From Sedimenticola sp. (GTDB lineage Bacteria; Pseudomonadota; Gammaproteobacteria; Chromatiales; Chromatiaceae): a stretch of DNA of 64,000 nucleotides. The stretch is from assembly GCA_027068915.1 (NCBI GenBank), contig JAMOLT010000010.1, forward strand, positions 310,001 to 374,000. The letters run 5' to 3'. Below the pieces are notes generated by a model. The model was not told where the DNA came from and ran no database searches. It saw only the letters and a list, made by a program, of their open reading frames with translations. Below, in pieces: positions 1 through 8,988 of the stretch. A program made the translations under genes and the position numbers. Positions within the stretch are counted from its first letter, which is position 1, and each line of letters begins with the position of its first letter.

Positions 1-344
1 CAAGCTATCGAGGCAGCAACGGAAAACGTATCCACGCTTCCTGGCGGTTGCGTGAAGGCATACTGGAGCAGACCGACCTGGCGGCGTACTGGCCAGTTTC
101 CGAAAAAATCAGCCTGATTGGCCGCTGGTATTACTCCATGGAAGAAAGCCATTCCCTGGAAACCGTTGCCGGCCTGGAATACAGCGACTGCTGCTGGCGC
201 ATTCGCGCCGTGTGGCGCCGCTATCTGGACAGTAATGGCACCGAATACAACAACACCGCCTTGCTACAGCTCGAACTGAACGGGCTGGGCAAGCTCGGCA
301 ACAATATCGACAACTTCCTGGATCGAACAATTTATGGTTACTGA
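1..344 (+). CDS. lptD: LptD, LPS-assembly protein, C-terminal fragment
   Basis: This is the last ~114 codons of an outer-membrane beta-barrel protein whose start lies outside the window; the open frame runs through the left edge. LptD with LptE inserts lipopolysaccharide into the outer leaflet of the outer membrane. The fragment carries the conserved C-terminal pattern of the family: alternating strands, the GRWYYSM segment, then GLEYSDCCWRIR, whose adjacent cysteines are those used in the inter-domain disulfides of LptD. It ends with an aromatic tyrosine, as beta-barrel proteins recognised by BamA often do. It overlaps the start of surA by 11 bases. The lptD-surA-pdxA order is the classical gammaproteobacterial one and supports the call. 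Confidence 0.93.
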   Translation, partial: SYRGSNGKRIHASWRLREGILEQTDLAAYWPVSEKISLIGRWYYSMEESHSLETVAGLEYSDCCWRIRAVWRRYLDSNGTEYNNTALLQLELNGLGKLGNNIDNFLDRTIYGY

Positions 345-1653
345 TAAAGTGCTGACACGCTGTCTCCTGCTTCTTATTTTGCTTTCCGGCCTGTTTTCCC
401 TGCCTCCGAAAATCCATGCCGAAGAAAGCGGCCTCATGGATCGTATTGTTGCCGTGGTCAACGATGACGTGGTGCTGTATAGCGAGCTACAAAAAGAAAT
501 TGCCGCCGTCCGCAGCAAGTTGGCGCAGGCCGGCGCTCCTGATTTGCCCCGGGATGAATTGGAAAAACAGGCGCTGGAACGCCTGATCCTGCTCAAACTG
601 CAAATGGCGGAAGCGAAAAAACTGGGCATTTCCATTGATGATGAAACCCTGAACACCGCCATGAGCAACATCGCCGGCCAGAACGGCCTGACCCTGGAGG
701 AACTGGCGGCAGTACTTCAGGAACAGGGCATGTCCATGGACGAATACCGCCGGGAGTTACGCACCGAAATTACCCTGCAACGCCTGCGCAACAGGGAGGT
801 GATCAGCCGCATCCAGGTCACCAAGGCAGAGGTGGACAACTACCTGACCCACGCCGAAGAAAACCCGGGCGGACGCGATGCCTACCGTCTCCGACATATT
901 CTCATCGCCACACCGGATGGCGCCTCCAGCGCGGACATTGCCAAGGCGAGACAACAAGCCGAGGAAATCATGCAGCGTCTGAGACAGGGTGAAGATTTTG
1001 CCGCCCTGGCGACGCGCTATTCCGCAGGCAGGCAGTCCCTGGATGGCGGCGACCTCGGCTGGCTGGAAGCCGGGCAGGTGCCCAGCCTGTTCCTTGGGGA
1101 ACTTGCAGAAATGGAGCGAGGAGACATACGCGGTCCCTTCCATGCCGCCAGCGGCTTCCACATCATCAAATTGGAAGACTACAAAGGCGGAGATCGCAAC
1201 ATTGTCAAACAAACCCATGCCCGCCATATCCTGATACGCACCAACGAGCTGACCTCTGACGACGATGCAAGAAACCGTCTCCAGCAACTGTACCAACGCA
1301 TCAAGGGCGGAGAGGATTTTTCTGCCCTGGCTCGCGCCCATTCCGACGACAAGGGCTCTGCCATCAAGGGCGGTGATCTCGGCTGGGTAAGCCCCGGCAA
1401 CCTGGTGCCAAAATTTGAAGAAGTGATGGATGCACTTCCCGAAGACGAGTTAAGCGAGCCCTTCCGCACCCAGTTTGGCTGGCATATCATACAAGTGCTG
1501 GATCGCCGTGATTTCGATGCTACCGACGAAGTCAAACGCAACAAGGCCAAGCTGGCATTGCGCAAGCGCAAGGCGGATGAGGCCCTGCAACTCTATCTGC
1601 GCAAACTGCGCGATCAGGCCTACGTTGAGACGCGCCTGGAAGACGACTATTGA
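334..1653 (+). CDS. surA: SurA, periplasmic chaperone / peptidyl-prolyl isomerase
   Basis: SurA is the periplasmic chaperone that escorts unfolded outer-membrane proteins, including LptD, to the Bam complex. The 439-residue product has a signal peptide ending near residue 29 (after KIHA). A SurA N-terminal chaperone region opens with [17 protein letters not shown]. Two parvulin-type domains follow, beginning near residues 187 (RHILIATP) and 297 (RHILIRTN), each with the GGDLGW motif. A short C-terminal helix closes the protein. Length is typical (E. coli 428). The ATG lies inside the lptD end, so translation is probably coupled, and the stop overlaps the pdxA start. No unusual feature is seen. 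Confidence 0.97.
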   Translation: MVTDKVLTRCLLLLILLSGLFSLPPKIHAEESGLMDRIVAVVNDDVVLYSELQKEIAAVRSKLAQAGAPDLPRDELEKQALERLILLKLQMAEAKKLGISIDDETLNTAMSNIAGQNGLTLEELAAVLQEQGMSMDEYRRELRTEITLQRLRNREVISRIQVTKAEVDNYLTHAEENPGGRDAYRLRHILIATPDGASSADIAKARQQAEEIMQRLRQGEDFAALATRYSAGRQSLDGGDLGWLEAGQVPSLFLGELAEMERGDIRGPFHAASGFHIIKLEDYKGGDRNIVKQTHARHILIRTNELTSDDDARNRLQQLYQRIKGGEDFSALARAHSDDKGSAIKGGDLGWVSPGNLVPKFEEVMDALPEDELSEPFRTQFGWHIIQVLDRRDFDATDEVKRNKAKLALRKRKADEALQLYLRKLRDQAYVETRLEDDY

Positions 1654-2615
1654 GCATCGTCATCACGCCGGGAGAACCAGCCGGGATCGGGCCGGATCTG
1701 GTTCTCCAAGCAGCGCACCAAGGCCTGGGCACGCCCGCCCTGATCATCGCCGACCCCGCCATGCTGGCACAGCGGGCGCGGCAGTTGGAGCTGGACATCA
1801 CCTTCATTGAAGCCCATACCGCACCTGTGCGAACAGCAGAACCCGGCAAGCTCCATGTACACCCAGTTCCCCTGTCGCAACCTTGTACGCCCGGAAAACT
1901 TGAAGCAGGAAATGCCCGATATGTACTGGAGTGCCTGCAGCTTGCAGCAGAAGGTTGCCTGAAAAACGAATACACTGCTCTGGTGACCGGCCCCGTGCAC
2001 AAAGGCATCATCAACGATGCCGGCATTCCCTTCAGCGGCCACACAGAATTCCTGGCTGAACTGAGCGGCAGCTATCCGGTAATGATGCTGGCCTGCCCGG
2101 GGCTTCGGGTTGCCCTTGCCACCACTCATCTGCCGTTGCGCAAGGTCAGCGACGCCATTACCCCGGAGTTGTTGACCCGCGTCATCAGGATCCTGCATGC
2201 CGGCCTGCAATCCCGATTTGGTCTTGACTGCCCGAAGATCCTGGTTTGTGGCCTCAACCCCCATGCTGGTGAAGGTGGCCACCTGGGAACCAAAGAAACA
2301 CAAGTCATCGCCCCGGTGCTGGAAGCACTGCGCCAGGAGGGTATTCGACTCCTGGGCCCTCTGCCCGCAGACACCCTGTTTACCCCCCGCTATCTCGACC
2401 AGGCTGATGCAGTCCTGGCCATGTACCACGACCAGGGGTTGCCGGTACTCAAGCATAAGGGGTTTGGCCAGGCCGTGAATATCACCCTGGGGCTGCCTTT
2501 CATCCGCACTTCTGTCGATCATGGCACAGCACTGGAACTGGCCGGTTCGGGAAAGGCTGAGGTGGGCAGCCTACTGGCCGCGATACATCAGGCAGCACAA
2601 ATGGCCAGCCTGTAA
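1650..2615 (+). CDS. pdxA: PdxA, 4-hydroxythreonine-4-phosphate dehydrogenase
   Basis: PdxA oxidises 4-hydroxythreonine-4-phosphate in the DXP-dependent pyridoxal phosphate pathway, giving the partner that PdxJ condenses with 1-deoxyxylulose-5-phosphate. The 321-residue product matches the family end to end: [13 protein letters not shown] at the N-terminus, [21 protein letters not shown] mid-protein with a metal-binding histidine, [11 protein letters not shown], and [11 protein letters not shown] with a second metal-ligand histidine. The start is a TTG overlapping the surA stop, because no ATG or GTG fits and the conserved N-terminus begins four residues later. dxs in this window (46058-47956) makes the co-substrate of the same pathway. 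The usual downstream rsmA-apaG-apaH genes are absent; a gene-poor stretch follows. Confidence 0.96.
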   Translation: MSIVITPGEPAGIGPDLVLQAAHQGLGTPALIIADPAMLAQRARQLELDITFIEAHTAPVRTAEPGKLHVHPVPLSQPCTPGKLEAGNARYVLECLQLAAEGCLKNEYTALVTGPVHKGIINDAGIPFSGHTEFLAELSGSYPVMMLACPGLRVALATTHLPLRKVSDAITPELLTRVIRILHAGLQSRFGLDCPKILVCGLNPHAGEGGHLGTKETQVIAPVLEALRQEGIRLLGPLPADTLFTPRYLDQADAVLAMYHDQGLPVLKHKGFGQAVNITLGLPFIRTSVDHGTALELAGSGKAEVGSLLAAIHQAAQMASL

Positions 2616-2656
2616 AGCAGGCCGGACAAAATCAGGCCACTGCAGGAAAAAAACAG

Positions 2657-2681
2657 CCCGGACCACTTCCATGTATCCGGG
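2657..2681 (+). terminator. Hairpin downstream of pdxA
   Basis: CCCGGA and TCCGGG pair around a 13-base loop containing CCACTTCC, 42 bases past the pdxA stop. There is no U-tract, so a factor-independent terminator is uncertain. It resembles the hairpin at 2973-3002 in both stem and loop. Confidence 0.35.
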
Positions 2682-2972
2682 GCGGGGGTATCACTGCAGA
2701 TGATGGAGATCCATTCCTGCAAACTTCCTTGTCTGCCCGCTCTTCAATGAGCATCAATCTGTAGTGACAGGTTGATACTACGCTGAATCAGACGCCGGAA
2801 GCATCAGCAGATTCCGAGCAGACTGTAGGAATATTCCGAGATACGGATCCATACCTACCATCACAACCATTCTGTTACAATTTTTCTCAGCCACTACAAC
2901 CCCGGCCGAACTCGACAAGAAAGACCGCGGGAAAGCCATTCACTCAAAGCAACACCTTCCCGGAAAAAGAAA

Positions 2973-3002
2973 AACCCCGGCCACTTCCTTGCAACCGGGG
3001 TT
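2973..3002. repeat. Second CCGG/CACTTCC hairpin
   Basis: AACCCCGG and CCGGGGTT form a perfect 8-bp stem around a 14-base loop that again contains CCACTTCC followed by TTG. Stem and loop similarity to 2657-2681 suggests two copies of one small element, or two related terminators. Its function is not evident. Confidence 0.4.
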
Positions 3003-3418
3003 AATCAACCGCAACCAAACTGGAACTCCTTTTCCGGCGGCTCCCTGCCTGCCTTCGCTCAGTGACGGTAATTTCATTTTAGATAAAACCTATACGGGAA
3101 TACAGGGGAATCGGCTGATGCGGTTGTAGGATAATCCCGAACCCCTGCATGGATACAGTGCACAACAGCACAAGGGATGAATGGTGCTTGCTTCATCGAC
3201 AAATACCTGTATTCCCATTGATTGGTTTGGTGGGTATTTTTTGAAGTGCTAACGAGTTGCGCGGATAAAGCTCAGATGATGGCATGAAAGTCGCATCATC
3301 CCAAAGGCCGGATATATGGATGCAATATTCCTCTTGCCACAAACGAACTTTTCCTTGCATCGCGGGGCGAACCATATATGACCTCGATTTCAAGATTTCA
3401 TGATCCCACCCACTTCAC

Positions 3419-3451
3419 AAAAAAGCCCCGGTTTAGACCGGGGCTTTTTTT
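3419..3451 (-). terminator. Intrinsic terminator of pilA (bidirectional)
   Basis: GCCCCGGT and ACCGGGGC form an 8-bp GC-rich stem with a TTAG tetraloop. It is flanked by A6 on one side and T7 on the other, so it can terminate in either direction. It lies 42 bases past the pilA stop on the minus strand and is a textbook intrinsic terminator. Confidence 0.9.
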
Positions 3452-3492
3452 ATGCGAACCAAACCAATTTGCATTTGGTTTTGGAATAGAAC

Positions 3493-3951
3493 TTACTTAC
3501 ATGAACCAGGCATCCAGTTTACCGGAGTTCCAGCACAGTCCCATGATGAAATATTGTTATTGGCATCCATAGCAGGGGTCAACACCACTTCTGTATCTCC
3601 AGCAGCTTCAACAGCACCTGTCACAGTTATTACACCTCCAGCGGAAACCGCCAAACCTGTCGCATAACCTGTCGGCACAAAAGTATCATCACAAGCTACT
3701 ACACTAACCGCAAAGTCTGCAGCATCTGCAGATTGAGCAACTTCGGATACGCATGTCCTAGCGCTACTAGCCGCCAGAATTACTTCAGAAGCTTTGGCTC
3801 TGTTTGTATAGTCTTTGTAAGCAGGCAGCGCGATAGCAGCCAAAATACCGATAATCGCCACAACAATCATCAGTTCGATCAATGTAAAACCAGCTTGTTT
3901 TTTCATGCTCTTCATGCTCTTCATGCTCTTCATGCTCTTCATGCTCTTCAT
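3493..3951 (-). CDS. pilA: PilA, type IV major pilin precursor
   Basis: This is the structural subunit of the type IV pilus. The 152-residue precursor has the class III signal with cleavage at G^FTLIELM and Glu at +5. The hydrophobic N-terminal helix that follows serves as membrane anchor and pilus core. A globular domain ends with a cysteine pair (WDC ... GSC) that would close the C-terminal D-loop. The leader is unusual: a 9-base repeat encodes Met-Lys-Ser five times before MKKQAG, giving six in-frame ATGs and a 21-residue leader instead of the usual six. I chose the outermost ATG (3951) because GGAG lies 8 bases upstream. The innermost ATG (3906) would give the canonical leader. pilB, pilC and pilD diverge from it. 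Confidence 0.94.
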   Translation of the reverse strand: MKSMKSMKSMKSMKSMKKQAGFTLIELMIVVAIIGILAAIALPAYKDYTNRAKASEVILAASSARTCVSEVAQSADAADFAVSVVACDDTFVPTGYATGLAVSAGGVITVTGAVEAAGDTEVVLTPAMDANNNISSWDCAGTPVNWMPGSCK

Positions 3952-3955
3952 GCTC
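3904..3955 (-). repeat. 9-bp tandem repeat in pilA leader
   Basis: Nearly six perfect copies of a 9-base unit (CATGCTCTT on the plus strand) encode repeated Met-Lys-Ser at the pilin N-terminus. Each copy supplies an in-frame ATG. The array is in frame, so gain or loss of units would lengthen or shorten the leader without disrupting the mature pilin. Confidence 0.95.
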
Positions 3956-3957
3956 AA

Positions 3958-4485
3958 TTCTCCACTACGCTAAAATTAGTCAATTGTTTCCCGATGCGTT
4001 TGTAATCGGGTTGCTAGAAAATCATGCAATCAACATGCCAACAACACAGTCAGACCGATAAAACTACTGTATCTGTTTGTTTTAACGCTTTTATTACTCG
4101 CCCCGGCTTGGTTTTCTCCTTAAGCGATAGAAAGCAGGGAGCTGCTCTTAGCTCAATATGTGACAAATTACGTCAGCATACTGACAATCTCTTCCACCAA
4201 CTCGAGCCATGATTACTTCCAGATACCTTCTGGCCAAACCATTAACTGGCGAACTACCCAAATAAAACTTCAACTATTACCATAATAATGAACCTTACTG
4301 CCTGAAACACCCTTTGAAGGCCAATAAACTCCAGCTGGTTTGGGGTAACCACACCCGCCAGTTGTGAGATCCCCTCTAGAATATGACGATAACCCATTGG
4401 ACATTCATATGTTTTCAGAACAAAATGCACATGAATGAAAAAACTCTCTCTGAACATGCCCATTTTTGCCAAATGAACACACACC
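3958..4485. promoter_or_regulatory. Divergent pilA/pilB intergenic region
   Basis: These 528 bases separate pilA (minus) from pilB (plus). They hold the sigma-54 promoter of pilA (4025-4040) and, in the pilA 5' untranslated region, a short stem of CCCGAT/ATCGGG (3990-4010). The region is AT-richer than its surroundings. I could not identify a convincing promoter for pilB, and the small ORFs here (plus 4024-4212, minus 4254-4514) have no translation signals or family resemblance. Confidence 0.6.
4025..4040 (-). promoter_or_regulatory. Sigma-54 promoter of pilA
   Basis: On the minus strand the sequence TGGCATGTTGATTGCA matches the RpoN consensus TGGCACG-N4-TTGCW, with the invariant GG and GC separated by exactly 10 bases. 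The predicted start near 4014 leaves a leader of about 60 bases before pilA. RpoN with the PilS/PilR two-component system is the known mode of pilin control in gammaproteobacteria; pilSR are not in the window. Confidence 0.85.
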
Positions 4486-6201
4486 ATGAATGATAACCTA
4501 GATAAGAATCTCAAAGGCTTTTCCCGCTATCTGGTAAACGCTGGCTTACTGGATGCCAAAAATGCAGTTGACGCTACCAAACAAGCCGGCAAAGAGGGAA
4601 CTCCCCTTGTCTCCCATGTCGTCAGCAATGGACTGGCCTCTTCTCGTCAAATCGCCATTCTCGCTTCCCAGGAATTTGGATTGCCCTTGCTGGATCTGGA
4701 ACCCATCAGCAAGGACACGTTACCCATACAGGAAGTGGAATCAAGCCTGATAAGAAAACACCATGTACTACCACTAGCCAAACGTGGCAATCGGCTGTTC
4801 CTGGCGGCATCCGACCCAACCAATCAGGAGGCCATCAAGGAAATCCAGTTCAATACCGGCCTTGCCATTGAAATTATCCTGGTTGAAGAGGACAAACTTG
4901 CTGTGGCACTGGAGGAGGCATCCAGGACTGAAGAAGAAACCATTGGCGCAATGCTGGAAGAAAACCTGGAGAACATTGAATTCGACAATTTTGACGATGC
5001 CGATTCCAATGCCAATGACCAAGCAGAAATTGATGAAGCCCCGGTCGTACGCTTCGTCAACAAGATTCTCCTCGACGCCATCAATGGCGGGGTATCGGAC
5101 ATTCACTTTGAACCTTATGAAAAGTCTTTCCGCATACGCTACCGCCAGGATGGCTTGCTGTTTGAGAAGGCCTCTCCACCAGTGAATATCGCGCAACGCC
5201 TGTCTTCCCGCCTGAAGGTTATGGCTCGACTGAACATCGCCGAGCGAAGAGTGCCCCAGGACGGACGTATCAAGCTCAAGGTATCCAAACACCGCGCTAT
5301 CGATTTTCGGGTAAACACCTGCCCCACCCTGTACGGGGAAAAGGTCGTTTTGCGTATACTGGATGCTACAGCTGCGACCATCGGCGTAGATGCCCTGGGT
5401 TTTGAAGAGGATCAGAAAGGGCTTTTTATGGAGGCCATCAAAAAGCCTTACGGGATGATCCTCGTTACTGGCCCCACAGGTAGTGGCAAAACTGTAACCT
5501 TGTACACGGCCCTGAATATTCTGAATGACCCGGAAATTAATATTTCCACCGCGGAAGATCCGGTGGAAATCCAGGTGGAAGGCATCAATCAGGTCAATAT
5601 CAATGCGGCAAGCGGTTTGTACTTCGCTGATGCACTGCGCGCCTTCCTGCGCCAGGATCCGGACATCATCATGGTGGGGGAGATACGGGACCTGGAAACT
5701 GGCGAAATCGCCGTGAAAGCCGCCCAAACCGGACATATGGTGCTCTCCACCCTGCATACCAACGATGCACCTCAAACCCTTACTCGTCTTGCCAATATGG
5801 GCATCCCGCCGTATAACATTGCATCGTCCGTAAACCTGATCATGGCTCAGCGCCTTGGGCGGCGTCTTTGTGAACACTGCAAGGAGCCAGAGGAGATTCC
5901 TCGCACCGCATTACTGGAGGAAGGTTTCACGGAAGCCGAAGTGGCTGAAGGTCTTATCATTTACAAGGCCGTTGGCTGTGACAAATGCAACAATGGCTAC
6001 AAGGGGCGGGTGGGCATTTTTGAAATCATGCCCGTTTCGGAAGGCATCGCCCGGATTATTCTGGAGGAAGGAAATGCTATGCAGCTCAAGGAACAGGCCT
6101 TGAAAGAAGGCTATTATTATGACTTGAGAGCAGCTGGCCTGCTAAAAGTGAAGAATGGCCTGACCAGTCTGGAAGAAGTCAACCGAATTACCAAGGACTA
6201 A
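4486..6201 (+). CDS. pilB: PilB, type IV pilus assembly ATPase
   Basis: PilB is the cytoplasmic hexameric ATPase that powers pilus extension. The 571 residues show an N-terminal MshEN-type domain (roughly 1-150) and a conserved N2 region (APVVRFVNKILLDAI, SDIHFEPYE). The Walker A motif GPTGSGKT is near residue 329, and the Walker B/Asp-box segment DPDIIMVGEIRD is near 390. A His-box (TGHMVLSTLHTN) follows. The tetracysteine zinc site characteristic of PilB/GspE is present (CEHC near 462, CDKC near 498). No clear ribosome site precedes the ATG. pilC starts 9 bases downstream, so pilBCD form an operon. Confidence 0.97.
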   Translation: MNDNLDKNLKGFSRYLVNAGLLDAKNAVDATKQAGKEGTPLVSHVVSNGLASSRQIAILASQEFGLPLLDLEPISKDTLPIQEVESSLIRKHHVLPLAKRGNRLFLAASDPTNQEAIKEIQFNTGLAIEIILVEEDKLAVALEEASRTEEETIGAMLEENLENIEFDNFDDADSNANDQAEIDEAPVVRFVNKILLDAINGGVSDIHFEPYEKSFRIRYRQDGLLFEKASPPVNIAQRLSSRLKVMARLNIAERRVPQDGRIKLKVSKHRAIDFRVNTCPTLYGEKVVLRILDATAATIGVDALGFEEDQKGLFMEAIKKPYGMILVTGPTGSGKTVTLYTALNILNDPEINISTAEDPVEIQVEGINQVNINAASGLYFADALRAFLRQDPDIIMVGEIRDLETGEIAVKAAQTGHMVLSTLHTNDAPQTLTRLANMGIPPYNIASSVNLIMAQRLGRRLCEHCKEPEEIPRTALLEEGFTEAEVAEGLIIYKAVGCDKCNNGYKGRVGIFEIMPVSEGIARIILEEGNAMQLKEQALKEGYYYDLRAAGLLKVKNGLTSLEEVNRITKD

Positions 6202-6210
6202 AATACAAGC

Positions 6211-7443
6211 ATGGCAACCAAAACAGCAAGAAAACCAAAGACGGAAAAGTCCTACGAATACGCCTGGACGGGAACCGACAGGCGGGGGAAGAAAATCAAG
6301 GGTAAGCTCCGGGCTGCAAACGATGCAATCGTCCGGGCGGATTTACGCAAGCAGGGCGTAACTCCGATCAAGGTTCAGAAGCAAATCACCCTCTCATTCG
6401 GCAAGCCAAAAATCGCCACCGGCGACATTGCCGTATTCTCCCGCCAGCTGGCAACCATGATGAAAGCGGGGGTGCCCCTGGTGCAGGCACTGGATATTGT
6501 GGGAAAAGGGCATAACAATCAATCGATGCAGGAATTGATACTCGCAATCAAGGCTGAAATCGAAGGCGGTACGTCCCTGACCAATGCCCTGCGTAAGCAT
6601 CCTTTGTATTTTGATGATTTATTCTGCAACCTGGTTGAGGCTGGTGAACAGGCCGGTGTCCTGGAAACCCTGTTGGATCGCATTGCGACCTACAAGGAAA
6701 AAACGGAATCCATGAAGAAAAAAATCAAGAAAGCATTGGTCTATCCTGCTTCTGTTATCGTCGTAGGCGTTGTTGTCACTGCCATCTTGTTGATTTTTGT
6801 CGTGCCGATATTTGCGGAGCTGTTTGAAAGCTTTGGTGCTGAATTACCTGCGTTTACCCAACTCGTCCTCAACATGTCTTATTTTATTCAAGACTATTGG
6901 TGGGCAATATTGCTGGGAATGGCCGCTACAGTGATCCTTCTCTCCAATTTATGGAAACGCTCACCAAAGTTTCGGGAGTTAATCGACAGGGCCATGCTCA
7001 AAGCGCCGATTTTCGGCTCCATCATGCACAAATCTGCGCTGGCACGCTTTGCCCGCACCACTTCCACCATGTTCGCCGCTGGGGTACCCATGGTCGAGGC
7101 TCTGGAATCTGTTTCTGGAGCAACCGGCAGCATTGTCTATGGCAATGCCGTAAAGGAAATGCGCGAAGATATCGCCACCGGCCAGTCTTTGCGGCTGGCC
7201 ATGGAGCAGCAACCGCTGTTTCCGCACATGGTCAAACAGATGGTCGCCATCGGCGAGGAATCCGGTGCACTGGATGACATGCTCAGCAAGGTAGCTGATT
7301 TTTATGAAGAAGAAGTAGACAATGCCGTGGATTCTCTCAGCAGCCTCATGGAGCCACTGATCATGGTCGTCCTCGGCACCCTGGTAGGCGGCCTGGTGGT
7401 GGCCATGTACCTGCCCATCTTCAAACTCGGTGCAGTTATCTGA
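6211..7443 (+). CDS. pilC: PilC, type IV pilus inner-membrane platform protein
   Basis: PilC is the inner-membrane platform on which the PilB ATPase assembles pilin. The 410-residue product has the usual short N-terminal region (YEYAWTGTDRRGKKIKGKL). Two GspF/T2SF domains follow at about residues 70-195 and 275-400, each with the FxRQLATMMKAGVPL / FARTTSTMFAAGVPM signature. Hydrophobic membrane segments lie near 175-200, 220-250 and 380-405. Length matches the family (about 405). Its TGA stop overlaps the pilD ATG by one base. Confidence 0.97.
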   Translation: MATKTARKPKTEKSYEYAWTGTDRRGKKIKGKLRAANDAIVRADLRKQGVTPIKVQKQITLSFGKPKIATGDIAVFSRQLATMMKAGVPLVQALDIVGKGHNNQSMQELILAIKAEIEGGTSLTNALRKHPLYFDDLFCNLVEAGEQAGVLETLLDRIATYKEKTESMKKKIKKALVYPASVIVVGVVVTAILLIFVVPIFAELFESFGAELPAFTQLVLNMSYFIQDYWWAILLGMAATVILLSNLWKRSPKFRELIDRAMLKAPIFGSIMHKSALARFARTTSTMFAAGVPMVEALESVSGATGSIVYGNAVKEMREDIATGQSLRLAMEQQPLFPHMVKQMVAIGEESGALDDMLSKVADFYEEEVDNAVDSLSSLMEPLIMVVLGTLVGGLVVAMYLPIFKLGAVI

Positions 7444-8318
7444 TGGAAGAGGTGTTTTCTCAACCAGCCGCTTTCTACCCTTTAACCTTTGTTCTCGGCC
7501 TCATCGTTGGAAGTTTCCTGAACGTAGTCATCTACCGCCTGCCCAAACGCATGGAGCAGGAGCTGAAGGACGCCTGCGACGAATTGGCCGGGCAGGCAAC
7601 GGAATACCAATCGAACAAGTGGTTTGGTCTGGCGTATCTAATGACCCCTCCTTCCACCTGCCTTTCCTGTGGCCACCGTATAAAAGCCTGGGAAAACATT
7701 CCGGTCATCAGCTGGCTGTTACAGAAAGGGCGCTGCACCTCATGCGGGACCCATCTTTCCATCCAGTACCCTGTCGTTGAGCTACTTACCGCCATAATGT
7801 CTGTAGCCATAGCCTGGCATTTCGGCTTCACCTGGCAGGCTTTGGCGGCACTGGCATTAACCTGGGCGCTGATCACCATGAGCGTCATCGACATCAAGCT
7901 GCAATTGCTGCCGGATGTACTCATACTGCCATTGATCTGGTTAGGACTGATGCTGAACCTGAATGGCTGGTTCACCGACATCGAGTCTGCTGTTTACGGC
8001 GCTGTCGCAGGCTATCTATCACTATGGTTTATCTTCCATCTGTTCCTTCTGGTCACTGGCAAGGAAGGGATGGGGTATGGGGATTTCAAGCTCTTCGCCC
8101 TGTTCGGCGCCTGGCTGGGCTGGCAATTTCTTCCACAGATCCTGCTGATATCTGCTGTGGTTGGTGCAATCAGCGGCCTGAGCATGATCCTGTTCCTGAG
8201 AAGAGACAAGGCCGTGCCCATTCCTTTTGGCCCCTACCTGGCAGCAGCAGGATGGATTGCCATGCTCTGGGGAGATGAAATCAACCAAAGCTACCTGCAA
8301 TTTGCGGGTATAGGTTGA
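7443..8318 (+). CDS. pilD: PilD, prepilin peptidase / N-methyltransferase
   Basis: PilD is the membrane aspartyl protease that cleaves prepilin leaders after glycine and methylates the new N-terminal phenylalanine. The 291 residues contain the N-terminal GSFLNVVIYRLP segment and two zinc-binding CxxC pairs (CLSCGHR and CTSCGTH, near residues 77 and 100). Several membrane helices follow. Both catalytic aspartates are present: VIDIKLQLLPD near residue 149 and GYGDFK near 213. Downstream coaE, zapD and yacG follow closely, the arrangement seen in Pseudomonas and relatives. Confidence 0.97.
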   Translation: MEEVFSQPAAFYPLTFVLGLIVGSFLNVVIYRLPKRMEQELKDACDELAGQATEYQSNKWFGLAYLMTPPSTCLSCGHRIKAWENIPVISWLLQKGRCTSCGTHLSIQYPVVELLTAIMSVAIAWHFGFTWQALAALALTWALITMSVIDIKLQLLPDVLILPLIWLGLMLNLNGWFTDIESAVYGAVAGYLSLWFIFHLFLLVTGKEGMGYGDFKLFALFGAWLGWQFLPQILLISAVVGAISGLSMILFLRRDKAVPIPFGPYLAAAGWIAMLWGDEINQSYLQFAGIG

Positions 8319-8333
8319 TCCTGTTCCACAACC

Positions 8334-8939
8334 ATGCTCAAAATTGGCTTAACAGGCGGTATAGCCAGCGGTAAAACAGCGGTCAGTGATCACTTTACCC
8401 GCCTGGGCGTGCCGGTGATCGACACAGACCAAATCAGCCGAGAGCTGGTCGAGCCGGGAAAACCCGCACTTGCAGAAATACGGAAGCAACTGGGCGCCCG
8501 CTTTCTATCGGCAGATGGCAGCCTGAACCGAAGGCTGCTCCGGGAGCATATCTTTACCGATGACGCCGCAAAAACAACCCTTGAAAGCATTCTCCATCCC
8601 GCCATTCAGAAAGAGGTGGAGCGCCAATTGTCTCGAATCAAAAATGAACCCTATGCCATATTGGTTGTCCCTTTACTGGTAGAAAACAATCTGGGTTACA
8701 TGTCAGACCGGATTCTTCTGGTAGACGCCCCAGAAAGCTTGCAGATTCAGCGCGTACGCCAAAGAGATGGCAACACTGAGGAACAGGCAAAAAAAATCCT
8801 TGCCGCCCAAGCTTCCAGAGAGGCTCGCAGGAATATTGCTGATGACATTATTTTAAATACCGGCGCTTTGCAGGATTTGCACAGGCTGGTGGAGAAACTG
8901 CACAAACAATACCTATCCCTGGAAGCCCGTTCAGATTGA
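8334..8939 (+). CDS. coaE: CoaE, dephospho-CoA kinase
   Basis: CoaE phosphorylates the 3'-hydroxyl of dephospho-CoA, the last step of coenzyme A synthesis. The 201-residue product starts with the P-loop GLTGGIASGKT (residues 5-15). It continues with the VIDTDQISREL segment and the LHPAIQ and VVPLLVEN motifs of the CoA-binding and lid regions. Its length matches E. coli (206). It lies 15 bases after pilD and belongs to the same run of genes. Confidence 0.96.
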   Translation: MLKIGLTGGIASGKTAVSDHFTRLGVPVIDTDQISRELVEPGKPALAEIRKQLGARFLSADGSLNRRLLREHIFTDDAAKTTLESILHPAIQKEVERQLSRIKNEPYAILVVPLLVENNLGYMSDRILLVDAPESLQIQRVRQRDGNTEEQAKKILAAQASREARRNIADDIILNTGALQDLHRLVEKLHKQYLSLEARSD

Positions 8940-8988
8940 ACCTCTCCTCCATCTGGAGGACAATACCAACATCATTGCCACTGGCCGG

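Larger units (their letters stand above)
2616..3418. other. Gene-poor intergenic region with hairpins
   Basis: About 800 bases downstream of pdxA hold no gene that I can support. They contain two similar hairpins (2657-2681 and 2973-3002) and an 11-base inverted repeat at 3096-3106 and 3206-3216. The only ORF with any translation signal is on the minus strand at 3193-3375 (60 codons, internal ATG preceded by GAGG at good spacing). Its product shows no family pattern that I recognise and it sits just past the pilA terminator, so I do not call it a gene. No tRNA, insertion sequence or open remnant of a known gene was seen. Confidence 0.6.

Noticed and set aside
3193-3375. 60-codon minus-strand ORF in the pdxA-pilA gap with GAGG before its ATG
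   Set aside because: There is no family resemblance, no clear promoter after the pilA terminator, and no supporting overlap with a neighbour; chance is as likely.
3904-3955. Tandem repeat considered as a CRISPR or other array
   Set aside because: Units are 9 bases, contiguous and without spacers, and are translated as Met-Lys-Ser in pilA.
4254-4514. 86-codon minus-strand ORF overlapping the pilB start
   Set aside because: It covers the pilA-pilB regulatory region and the pilB 5' end, lacks a ribosome site and has no recognisable product.
4774-5877. 367-codon minus-strand frame opposite pilB
   Set aside because: It lies wholly within the pilB coding region, whose Walker and zinc motifs are intact; the antisense product has no recognisable domain.
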